A stretch of DNA of 11,636 bases from Asterionellopsis glacialis (lineage: Eukaryota; Bacillariophyta; Plagiogrammaphyceae; Rhaphoneidales; Asterionellopsidaceae): positions 3,661 to 15,296 of the forward strand of contig WKLE02000433.1 of assembly GCA_014885115.2 (NCBI GenBank), read 5' to 3'. Under the pieces are notes generated by a model that was given only the letters and a program-made list of their open reading frames with translations, was not told the origin of the DNA and searched no databases. Positions within the stretch are counted from its first letter, which is position 1. Each line of letters starts with the position of its first letter. Both the position numbers and the translations under genes were made by a program. Below are positions 1 through 7,949 of the stretch, piece after piece.

Positions 1-2713
1 CATAATTGCTCTTGGCTGGCTTGTCTTCGCCTTTCACCTTTTTAGATGCAAAAGCAACCTTTTCATCGTCAAATAGACCGCTATCACCGAGAGCATCCGA
101 ACCAAAGGCACCCTTGCGTTTCTTCTGTTTCTTTTCCTTTTGTTGCCTCTTCAATGCTTTGGCGGTATCTTCATCATGGATACTTTGCTCTGAATAAGCC
201 TTTTCTTTCTGTTCCATTTGCTTTTTCTTTGCTCTGGCAGAAGATTTAATTGTTTTTTCGTTCACATGCTTTTTCGGTTGCAATCCGGACTCTTCACGTT
301 CTCTACGAGTTTCTTCTTGGAAACGTTCAAGTTCTTCACGAGCTTCCCGTGCTCTCCTTTTCTTTCGCGTCATACGATGCATACCAGTTCCAGCCTTTTC
401 AGCAATCATTTGTTGCTTTTCTTTGGCAGCCTCCTTTGTAGATTGTTTTTGTTTGTTGGAAGCAAACCATTCGCGTTGTGGTCTTGAATTGATTTCATCT
501 GCGTGTTCGATAATATTTTGTGCCTTGATGGCTTCCATCTCGGCTAAACGATCCATCCGTGCGACAGCTTCTGCCGCTAATACTTCCTGCACGTGAGGTT
601 CTAAGGATCCAATCTTTGCCACAAAATGAGCAACCACAGCAGAAGGGATAGTCCGTGACCGAATCACACCAGTGCTGCTTGATGGACCTTTGCTTTTGTT
701 TTTTGCTCCATTCGTCCGCTGATTCTTCTCTTCGGCATCCTTGATGACCTCCTTCATTAAATGACGACGCCCTTCTCCAATGAGTGTACAACTCTTACCG
801 CCCCTTCCTGCGCGAGCTGTACGACCAATTCGGTGCACATAAGTTTCAACTTGAGAAGGCATTTCGAAGTTAACTACTGTCTCAACACTGTCAATATCTA
901 AACCACGTGCGGCAAGGTCTGTAGCAAGCAGAATATCAACCTCGCCCTGTCGGAATTGTTCCAAGGCTGTCAGACGCTGTGATTGCGTCAAGTTACCATG
1001 GAGTGCTGCACACTTGATTCCGCAGAGACCACATAAAATCATAAGCCGATGTGCTGTTACCTTTGTATCAAAAAATACGATTGTACGACGATTAAAGGTA
1101 CGTGTCAACAAAGCCAGTAACATTCCCTCTCTGTTAATTCCTTCATTACCAGAACGTACACGCACAAATTCCTGTTCAAGACGAGCGGCAACTTCTACTT
1201 CTGTGTTTGATTTAGACTTATCACTGACTTTGACACGAACTGGGTGTTTCATACTAAGTTTGATCAAATCATCCACCTTTGTAGTCATTGTAGCTGAAAA
1301 TAACAAGGTTTGACGTTCTACTGGACAGGCTTTGACTAGTTCATGCACTTCGTCTTGGAACCCCAAATCTAATAGACGATCAGCTTCATCTAGTACCAGG
1401 AATTCAACATCATCCAATGTTACCCCTGCGGAGTTTGTTACATGATCTAACAAACGGCCAGGTGTAGCAACGACAACATCAGGCTGAGTACGAAGTTCCG
1501 ATGCCTTTGGTTTACGAGAGAAAGAAAAACATTGTCAGTCTTATTGAAATCTTTACAAAAAGAGGAATCCCAAGGTTTCGTTCTCTCGAATTCCTATACA
1601 TACCTGAGCATTCACATTTTTGGCTCCTCCGACAATCAATGTAGACCGGACTTTTGTGAATTGTGCGAGTGTCGTCATCATTCCCAAGCATTGGGCGGCC
1701 AATTCACGTGTGGGTGTAAGAATAACTCCCTTAATACCACCTGTTGAACGTTGCATAATTCTTTCGACAATTGGAAGAACAAACGCAGCAGTCTTTCCAC
1801 TTCCCGTCACAGCACTGGCACATACATCGCGACCTGCTAAAGCGACTGGTATGACATTAGCCTGGATAGGGGTAGGACGAACAAATCCCATTTTAGCAAT
1901 ACCTCGAAGCAAAGGACGAGAGAGTGTAAGCTGTGCAAAAAGTACTACGTCCTCTTGCGGTGCGGTGGGTGTCTCTGTATCGAAGAATTTAGCAGCCTTG
2001 GCGGCTTCTTCCTTTTCTTCTTCATCCTCGTCGTCCTCACTGTCAGAACCATCACTTTCACTGTCACTTTTCCCCTCTTTGCCAGCCCTAGTTTTCAGCG
2101 CATCTTCTTCCATATTTTTTTTCGCGGCATCAGCATCATCCACCTCATCATTGTCTTCGTCACTACTATCGTCCGAATCGCTATCACTGTCACTGCTATC
2201 ATCACCACTCCCCATTTTTTCATCTTCAGATGATGATTCCTCTACAGAGGAAGATTGTGTATCATTTTCAGGCTTTTCAGCTTCCTCCTCTGTTTCATTT
2301 ATAGATTTGGCCGATTTCTTTAAATTGCGACGCTTGGCTGCAATGAGTTCTGAAATGTCCATCCGATCTGGAGCATTTGATTTCTTTTTACCATCATATT
2401 TGTCAAGGATATCCATCGCAGATTGGTAGGACCAACCCTCATTAGTCTTGGACGCACCCCACGATGAAGAAGGAACGCCTCCATCTTCACCCTACATTTT
2501 GAATAACAAATGGTTAAAGAAAGAAAATGAGCTAGGAAAGGAGTATTTTCATGATACAAAGAACTTCCCCAACTCTAAAAGAGAACTCACCAGGATTCCA
2601 CCAAACTCGAAATTTTCATTTACTTCATCACCTATGCTATCTTCATCTGCCTCTTTTTGGAGGTCAATATTGTCTTCTTCATCTGACGAAAGTGATGGCA
2701 ATAGAGATGCCAT
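1..2713 (-). CDS. DRS1: Drs1/DDX27-type DEAD-box RNA helicase, 3 exons, C-terminus cut by window edge
   Basis: Predicted nucleolar ATP-dependent RNA helicase of the Drs1/DDX27 family, which remodels pre-60S ribosomal particles. Coding exons on the minus strand are 2591-2713, 1604-2491 and 1-1504, giving at least 838 residues. The start ATG has an in-frame stop (TAA, 2720-2722) just upstream and A at -3, G at +4. After an acidic Ser/Asp/Glu-rich N-terminus (about residues 105-205) come the helicase motifs: Q motif GFVRPTPIQ (243-251), I AVTGSGKT (268-275), Ia PTRELAAQ (301-308), Ib ATPGRL (350-355), II DEAD (376-379), III SAT (407-409), V LATDLAARGLDI (530-541), VI HRIGRTARAG (561-570). All catalytic motifs look intact. 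The region FEMPSQVETYVHRIGRTARA, the later REWF motif and the Lys/Arg-rich C-terminal extension fit Drs1/DDX27 better than other DEAD-box families. The frame is still open at position 1, so the C-terminus is missing. Family call from motif reading, not from a search. Confidence 0.95.
1505..1603 (-). other. Intron 2 of the DRS1-like gene (99 nt, phase 0)
   Basis: The donor GTATGT follows the codon CAG, after VGGAKNVNAQ. The acceptor, preceded by a pyrimidine-rich stretch (TTTTTCTTTCTCTC), ends CCAAAG before GCATCGGAA. Splicing restores the expected helicase spacing between the GG motif and motif Ib (ASELRTQPDVVVATPGRL). The unspliced frame terminates inside the intron. The exact acceptor AG is inferred from frame and motif spacing. 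Confidence 0.9.
2492..2590 (-). other. Intron 1 of the DRS1-like gene (99 nt, phase 0)
   Basis: On the minus strand the exon ends ...ATCCTG and is followed by GTGAGT; the 3' end reads AAAATGTAG before GGTGAAGAT. Removing it joins residues FEFGGIL to GEDGGV in the same frame and connects the first ATG to the long helicase frame. Read through, the intron gives an in-frame TGA, so it must be spliced to make the full protein. GT-AG boundaries, phase 0. Confidence 0.9.
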
Positions 2714-3828
2714 TTTCACTTATTCGTTGATCTCTGCTTCGTTGGTGTGTGTTTGTTGAAAGATCTTGCGGTTAGTCAGTCCTTTTCACGGCCTTTTCTT
2801 TTTTCTTTCTTTCTGGAACAGGTTGTGTTGACTTTTCAAAAAAAAATGGATGGCGGGTCAAAAAATCATTTCCGTCTAAGGCATTATAAAATATTTTTCG
2901 GAATCCACATTCCACATTCCTGTCTTGTTTGTAAGATTTTGTTTTTAAGACACTAGAGCTAGAGGTAATTGAGGGTTCGCGTTTGTCCGGTACAGTACAA
3001 ACCTGCTGTATGTAGGAAGCTCTCTAAAGAGGTCCTACCTGTACCGGGTACATCTAGGACTACATACTGGATCATACAGCGTTAATCAGACATGGAATGC
3101 TTGCCCTTCCCTCCGCGCCCCGGCATGTTCAAGGTGTCATATGCAGGAACACAAATCCAAAGTAAATTAGATTAATGAAAACATTTTAGATATTTATGTT
3201 GAAGAAGAAACAGTCTTGATATTTCACGTTCGCGATACACACAAATAAAAGATTTATGTTATATTTCTAATAGTCCATAAGCACCAAGTTGAAGTTTTGT
3301 CTTACAAAAAGACCGAACAGGAGTACTTGGTACTTCGCCTACGATTGTCTTGTTGTTGGATAGGCTTCTCTTTTTTTTGTAGATGAACCTTTAGATTTTA
3401 GATTCGACTTGATTAATCGGTATTTCACCGCATTACTAAGACTAGATTCAAGATATTTTACTAGTAAATATGCATGAACTCAAAGACCCACATTCCCAAA
3501 CGTTCTCCTCTGTTCCCTGTACCGTAATTCTCTCACGAATGATAGAGAAGAGGTGGATAATGTACATGCCAAGTGTGGAAGGAGTGTATCGTAAAAAAAA
3601 CATAAGAGGCAACTAGAAAAGTTTTCTCGTACAAAGAACAACTGTTGGTTCCCCTGTAAAAAAATCCTCCTTTTTCTTTTTTATTAATTACAAGAAGAAA
3701 GATTCGAATCGGTTCTTTTGAGAACTCTCACAAAAACAGAGTGGGGGATCTATAGATTTCATAGCCACTCCGACTGTTCTTTGTATTTTCACTATTCAAG
3801 TTGAACTCTTGGCAAATTCCACAATATA
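2714..3828. promoter_or_regulatory. Divergent intergenic region between the DRS1-like and TPR genes
   Basis: These 1115 bases separate two genes transcribed away from each other, so they should contain both promoters and 5' UTRs. No open frame with recognisable protein character is present. What can be seen: a TATAAAA string at 2885-2891, too far from either start to call; a cluster of inverted repeats at 2987-3080 (listed separately); a 10-base palindrome GATTCGAATC at 3701-3710 followed by a small GTTCT/AGAAC hairpin at 3712-3725; and several homopolymer A and T runs. The regulatory role is inferred from position only. Confidence 0.5.
2987..3080. repeat. Cluster of nested and competing inverted repeats
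   Basis: Four perfect arm pairs lie within 94 bases: CCGGTACAG 2987-2995 with CTGTACCGG 3039-3047; GTAGGA 3012-3017 with TCCTAC 3033-3038; GTATGTAG 3008-3015 with CTACATAC 3060-3067; GCTGTATG 3005-3012 with CATACAGC 3073-3080. There is also a 29-base imperfect palindrome at 3032-3060 (12 of 14 arm positions match). The first two pairs stack into one hairpin whose 3' arm is continuous (3033-3047) and whose 5' arm has a 16-base insertion, capped by CTCT/AGAG around a CTAA loop. The other pairs compete with it. It could be a structured RNA, an operator region or a decayed transposon end; the sequence does not decide. Confidence 0.6.
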
Positions 3829-5196
3829 ATGGTGGATGTTGAAAACATGATGTGCAGAACTAATATTCAGAGGAATGCATTCAACAAAGATCTCAATAAC
3901 AAAGCAGAAGATTGTCTTTGTGACCCTTCCACCTCGTCCTTGATGTCTGAACGCTTCTTGAAGGGTACATGTCCAATTTGTGGACATGAACTAGCTCAAG
4001 AAGGCTCGGAAGAAATGCATGGGTTTCGTTGTCCCTTTTGTCATTGTGAATGTTCAAAGACCGAAAGCCAGCATCGAGATTCAGAGCAGAAAAATTGGGA
4101 TACTTCTTTGAGAAGTTTAGATGGTTCTCAAAGGAGCCTTATTCACCGATGTCCCAGTAAGGATGACGTTATGGCTTCTCTCATTGAAAATGGTGATGTA
4201 CAGAAGAGTATCGGAAATTATGCTGGTGCTGTCCAACAGTACCAAGAAGCTCTTGCTAGACTACAGAAGCAAAATATATTCCCACACAAAAACCTGGACG
4301 TGGCAAGAATATTCCATAAACTTGGTGTAGTTTATGGGAAATTAGGGAACTTTTGTCTTGCTCATGTCTATCTCGAAAAGGCCTTAGGAATCAAGTATTG
4401 CACGTATGGAGTAGATACAGGGAATGATGACATTGTCTCAACCCTCAAAAAGTTAGGCAACCTTTACTTTGAATACCACCATTTTGAAGATGCAAGGTAT
4501 GTGTACCAGAGCATTCTCGAATGTCAACATGAAGTTTATGGCGTCAATTCTATAAATAAGGCTTTGACCTATACACACAGCAAACTCGGTAAGATTCTTA
4601 GTGTATTGGGTCATTTTGAAGAGGCACAGGAACAATATGAAACCATCTTGGCATTGTCAAAGCAGGAGTATGGTGATGGTTTCATCAATTACGACATTGC
4701 ATCTGCTCTACATAATCTTGGTATCCTTGCAAGAGAACGCGGCCAATACCAAGTTGCGTTACAGAAAACAGAAGAATCAATTGAAATGCAGCGCCTTTTG
4801 GCGGTTCATTCAGAATTAAATGCAACTAACGAGACAGCTATAGCTGGAACTATAAGCAGTCTTGGTGCTATCCATTATGATATGGGTGATTTAAAGGAAG
4901 CACAAAAATCCTACGAAGATGCACTGAAGACTCTTCGACATGTTCGTGGAAATCCCTCCATTAATACAGACATTGCGAGGATGCTCTTCAACATTGGAAT
5001 GATTCACGAAAAGCTCGGGTGCAAGACAGCGGCACATTTAAAGTATTCAGAAGCACTCAAAATGGTCAAGAATGATACCGAAGAAGATGCTGTATCTGAT
5101 GCTTCGGACAAAGCTGAAGTGCCACCTCTTGTGAATACAATCACAGAGCGTTTGAGACTTTTAAGTTCGCAAAAACAAGATGCTGGTACTACTTGA
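3829..5196 (+). CDS. Zinc-ribbon-like / kinesin-light-chain-type TPR repeat protein
   Basis: Intron-free gene for 455 residues. The start is the first Met after an in-frame TGA (3802-3804), with A at -3 and G at +4. Residues 48-75 hold two cysteine knuckles, CPIC (48-51) and CPFC (68-71), 16 residues apart, plus C73 and C75, consistent with a small zinc ribbon. Residues 116-416 contain seven TPR-like helix pairs starting near 116, 159, 203, 249, 291, 340 and 383. Their spacing is about 43-49 residues, typical of kinesin-light-chain repeats rather than the classic 34. Typical units are ARIFHKLGVVYGKLGNF and ALHNLGILARERGQY. The C-terminus (417-455) is acidic then polar. No signal peptide or membrane segment is seen. 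TPR arrays bind protein partners, so this is probably a scaffold or adaptor; the partner and pathway are unknown. Such TPR proteins are numerous in diatoms, so no gene name is given. Confidence 0.9.
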   Translation: MVDVENMMCRTNIQRNAFNKDLNNKAEDCLCDPSTSSLMSERFLKGTCPICGHELAQEGSEEMHGFRCPFCHCECSKTESQHRDSEQKNWDTSLRSLDGSQRSLIHRCPSKDDVMASLIENGDVQKSIGNYAGAVQQYQEALARLQKQNIFPHKNLDVARIFHKLGVVYGKLGNFCLAHVYLEKALGIKYCTYGVDTGNDDIVSTLKKLGNLYFEYHHFEDARYVYQSILECQHEVYGVNSINKALTYTHSKLGKILSVLGHFEEAQEQYETILALSKQEYGDGFINYDIASALHNLGILARERGQYQVALQKTEESIEMQRLLAVHSELNATNETAIAGTISSLGAIHYDMGDLKEAQKSYEDALKTLRHVRGNPSINTDIARMLFNIGMIHEKLGCKTAAHLKYSEALKMVKNDTEEDAVSDASDKAEVPPLVNTITERLRLLSSQKQDAGTT

Positions 5197-5342
5197 AGAC
5201 TTTTTATACCACATTCTTTACTAGAAAAAGCGAACAAAAACCACTCATCGATGCACACTAATCTTCCCAAGGACCACCCCAAAACATAGAAAGCCATTCC
5301 CGTCCACATTTCAAATTACACAAGCCAATTTCAAAAGAGATA

Positions 5343-5393
5343 TACACACCATATTAGTTAGACTGCGTGATGCTCTTGTGCGTCTAATGTGTA
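5343..5393. repeat. Interrupted inverted repeat in the convergent 3' gap
   Basis: TTAGAC (5358-5363) pairs with GTCTAA (5382-5387), and TACACA (5343-5348) with TGTGTA (5388-5393). The 3' arm is continuous and the 5' arm carries a 9-base bulge. It lies in the 292-base gap between the 3' ends of the TPR gene and LTV1, so it could be in either 3' UTR. Without expression data it may be chance. Confidence 0.3.
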
Positions 5394-5488
5394 TCACATC
5401 ATTAAAAGCATAGTAGTCATGCTGCATACTAATTTAGTTTTGTTTTTAAAATAAGAAAACCATCTCATTTGACATGATATCTATTATC

Positions 5489-7222
5489 TTATGCGTAACG
5501 GAATACAGATTTTCCAGCGACATCGTTCGTAATAACGTCACCACTTCTCTTTATGAATTCATCTTTGAACGCTTCCTTCATCATTTTCTTTTGTAATCTA
5601 GCAACTTCTCGTTCTTCTTTCACAGCAAGTTTACGTGCCTTTTTCTCTTCAGCAGTTTCATTTTTCTTTCGTGCTTCGCCCTTGTTGACACTAATATATG
5701 TATCATCATAATCCTCTTGAGTGCCAGTATTCTTGGTTGGTAACACACCCAAGGGTAATCCTGTTTTGTTGGAAAGTTGGATTTGAGTGACAGATTCTTC
5801 CTCTTCTTCTTCAGGTGATACCTTCTTTTTCTTTTTCTTACCCTTTCGTCGTCGTCCAATCGTAGTGGGATTGTTATCCAAGTTGGAATACGTACTCAAG
5901 ATACTTTCACAATCCCATGGATTACGAGTGCGTTCTGAGAAGTAGGATTTACCATCAATAAACACTTCTTCAGCCGGTGGTTCCATTTCTGGATTGGCTA
6001 AAATTTCATTTGCTGTGTCTAATGTTTCTTCCAGTGTTTCTTTATCTTCAGGTATATCACTCATATGTTCATATAGTTGTGATGCGGGTACCATATTGGT
6101 CCCTACGAGGGCGGAGTATCCTGACCCACCCTTGCGACGACGTTCAGGTAAATGGGCTGTACCTTCCATAAAGACTTCATCTTTCTTTTCAATTAAAAAT
6201 TCATCCAAGGCTGCCTCCAGTTGTGTATCACCTTCTAATGGACGATCACCACAGATCTCTTCACATTCTTCATTTAAATCACCTACATCATCTGAATCAT
6301 ATTCCAACAAGGTTTGTTCAAATTTATCACACAATGCCTTTTCTTCATCTGCACCCAGTTTAGGTACGACACCAGCAGGTGTTTCACCAAAGACATCACC
6401 ATATTCATCCTCATCAAAATGTCCATCCTCATCAAATTCATCGTCTTCTTCATCATCATGGTCTTCATTGACTTGATTTAATGCCTTAGCTTTGGCAAAA
6501 AAGGCAGCATCACCTTTACCAACTTCATGTTGGTTGATATCTACACCACCAATATGTTCCTTGGCATCTTGTTTACGTGCACGTTCCATCAAGGCAGCTA
6601 CGTGAGCTTCAAAATCAAAATCATCATGGTTATTATTGTTTTCATCTCCTTCCTCAGGTTCAGGTTCTTGTGCCGCTGTAATACAAAAATCATCCAATAT
6701 TTCTTCATAGTCTTGTTCATCAAAATCACCAAATAAAGCTGCTGCCACATCCTCATCCATACATTCAGGTGTTAAGGCAATGGATTCTAATTGTCTCGAT
6801 ACTTCTTGAATGTCACCATTATTTTGTTGTTGTCGTTGTTGTTGTGCTGCTTCATCTTGATCAATCCGTTCCATGGCACGGGCATCCTGTAAGGCATTAC
6901 TACGATGTCCAGTAGCATCAAAGAAATCACCTGATCCTGTAATGGGTTTCATGTGTTGTTCATAGTCATATCCATCATCTTCTAGGGCACCTAATTCAGC
7001 AGCCTTGGCTTTCCATTTACTAAGTGTGGGATCACCACCTTTTTGTGTACGAAAGACAGCATCATTGGTTTCCTTTTTGTTATGGGGAGATGGCCACAAG
7101 ACAGTTTCAGAGGTAGTACCATCATCACCACCATCACCACCTACATCACGTTGAGAACGATACAAGACATGATAGGTGGATGAATTTTTTTTATCAATAA
7201 ATTTCTTTTTACTTTTACCCAT
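5489..7222 (-). CDS. LTV1: LTV1, 40S ribosomal subunit assembly factor
   Basis: Full-length intron-free gene for 577 residues, somewhat longer than animal LTV1 (about 475). LTV1 binds pre-40S particles, helps place uS3/eS10/uS10 near the head of the subunit and must be released before final maturation. Family signatures are clear. The N-terminus has KKKFIDKKNSSTYHVLYRSQ (5-24). The middle has ALDEFLIEKKDEV (338-350). WDCESILSTYSNL (436-448) and SNKTGLPLGVLP (484-495) match conserved LTV1 blocks, as does the basic helix NETAEEKKARKLAVKEERE (521-539). Extra length comes from Gln/Asn, acidic (about 252-275) and Lys/Glu (457-476) tracts. The start is the first Met after an in-frame stop (TAA, 7268-7270), with A at -3 and G at +4. 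It shares a divergent upstream region with the SET gene and converges on the TPR gene. Confidence 0.96.
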   Translation of the reverse strand: MGKSKKKFIDKKNSSTYHVLYRSQRDVGGDGGDDGTTSETVLWPSPHNKKETNDAVFRTQKGGDPTLSKWKAKAAELGALEDDGYDYEQHMKPITGSGDFFDATGHRSNALQDARAMERIDQDEAAQQQRQQQNNGDIQEVSRQLESIALTPECMDEDVAAALFGDFDEQDYEEILDDFCITAAQEPEPEEGDENNNNHDDFDFEAHVAALMERARKQDAKEHIGGVDINQHEVGKGDAAFFAKAKALNQVNEDHDDEEDDEFDEDGHFDEDEYGDVFGETPAGVVPKLGADEEKALCDKFEQTLLEYDSDDVGDLNEECEEICGDRPLEGDTQLEAALDEFLIEKKDEVFMEGTAHLPERRRKGGSGYSALVGTNMVPASQLYEHMSDIPEDKETLEETLDTANEILANPEMEPPAEEVFIDGKSYFSERTRNPWDCESILSTYSNLDNNPTTIGRRRKGKKKKKKVSPEEEEEESVTQIQLSNKTGLPLGVLPTKNTGTQEDYDDTYISVNKGEARKKNETAEEKKARKLAVKEEREVARLQKKMMKEAFKDEFIKRSGDVITNDVAGKSVFRYA

Positions 7223-7949
7223 GTTTGGGTGTTGTTGGTAGAACGACGAGTCGAGTAAGAGTAGTTGTTAGTTGGTTGTTGCAAGCACAAAAAGAGGAAT
7301 ACAAAAAGAAAACAAACCCACTCGGGGGCTCGGTCGCCAGCAAAGAACAAAAAGAAAGAGGATATCGGAGGTTGTGTGCAGTGGACGCGAGAAAGCGAGA
7401 AAAAAGGGTCAGTTCCTTCCTTCCCTGGGCTGGTTGGCTGGCTCTAGAGAACTGAAACATAAAAGGTACTGAGCCTATTAATTTAATCACCTCTTTGGAT
7501 GATATTTATTGAACCTAATATTGAAGATCAGAAATATGATAAGAAGTGGTATCAGACACACAAGTCAAATAATAATAAATTGAAAATGGAAGCGATTCGG
7601 ATAGACACGCGCATGCGCGAAGTCTAACTATCTAACGAATTTCTCGTGCTAGACTTGACTATCATAGTTCTGATTCGAGATTCGATCGATTGTGTCTCGC
7701 TCTGTGTTCGTGTTTGGCATGTTCTTGTGTCATCCCTATTTCCAAAATATTATTGCTGAGAGATTTCGACCAGACAAGCACAACAACGGACACACCCACC
7801 AAAAGACAGACCATCCAGGGCTGCCAATGCCCATAGAGAGAGATACGTAATAGGGAATTCAACAAGAGAAAAGGAGATAGTTCTATTGTAATCACCAAAT
7901 CATATTATTATATGGTGCACCCAAGCAATCCTTTTGAAAAAACCGAATA
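7223..7949. promoter_or_regulatory. Divergent intergenic region between LTV1 and the SET-domain gene
   Basis: These 727 bases lie between the starts of two divergently transcribed genes and should hold both promoters and 5' UTRs. No convincing gene is present. The LTV1 side is rich in A and G on the plus strand (for example 7283-7320), so the LTV1 leader would be pyrimidine-rich. The most distinct element is the 12-base palindrome at 7608-7619. I found no clear TATA box at a standard distance from either start. Confidence 0.5.
7608..7619. promoter_or_regulatory. Perfect 12-base palindrome CGCGCATGCGCG
   Basis: A perfect palindrome of alternating purines and pyrimidines in an otherwise AT-rich gap, about 390 bases upstream of LTV1 and 330 upstream of the SET gene. 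It also fits the YGCGCAYGCGCR consensus bound by animal NRF-1. I know of no NRF-1 orthologue in diatoms, so the match is a description, not an assignment. It could be a dimeric transcription-factor site or a Z-DNA-prone tract. Confidence 0.4.

Noticed and set aside
1620..2429. Long plus-strand frame (269 residues), Ser-rich, opposite DRS1 exon 2
   Set aside because: It is the mirror of the acidic Ser/Asp/Glu-rich helicase exon; complementary codons give Ser runs. No independent protein character.
2885..2891. TATAAAA string as a TATA box
   Set aside because: It points to the plus strand and is about 940 bases from the TPR start; AT-rich background makes such strings common.
2747..2956. Small plus-strand frame of 69 residues next to the DRS1 start
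   Set aside because: Phe/Leu-rich read of T-rich leader sequence; no conserved motif.
3361..3384. Pyrimidine tract ending TTTTTTTTGTAG followed by ATG, like a 3' splice site with a start codon
   Set aside because: The ATG is followed by a stop after two codons; a 5' UTR intron of the TPR gene is possible but no donor can be assigned.
3701..3710. GATTCGAATC, resembling a tRNA T-loop
   Set aside because: No matching acceptor, D or anticodon arms upstream; treated as a simple palindrome.
5994..6476. Plus-strand frame of 160 residues, Ser-rich, opposite LTV1
   Set aside because: Shadow of the acidic LTV1 coding strand, which carries clear conserved blocks in the other direction.
7225..7472. 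Overlapping small plus-strand frames rich in Lys/Arg upstream of the SET gene
   Set aside because: Purine-rich leader or promoter sequence read in three frames; no conserved pattern, and all three are equally open.
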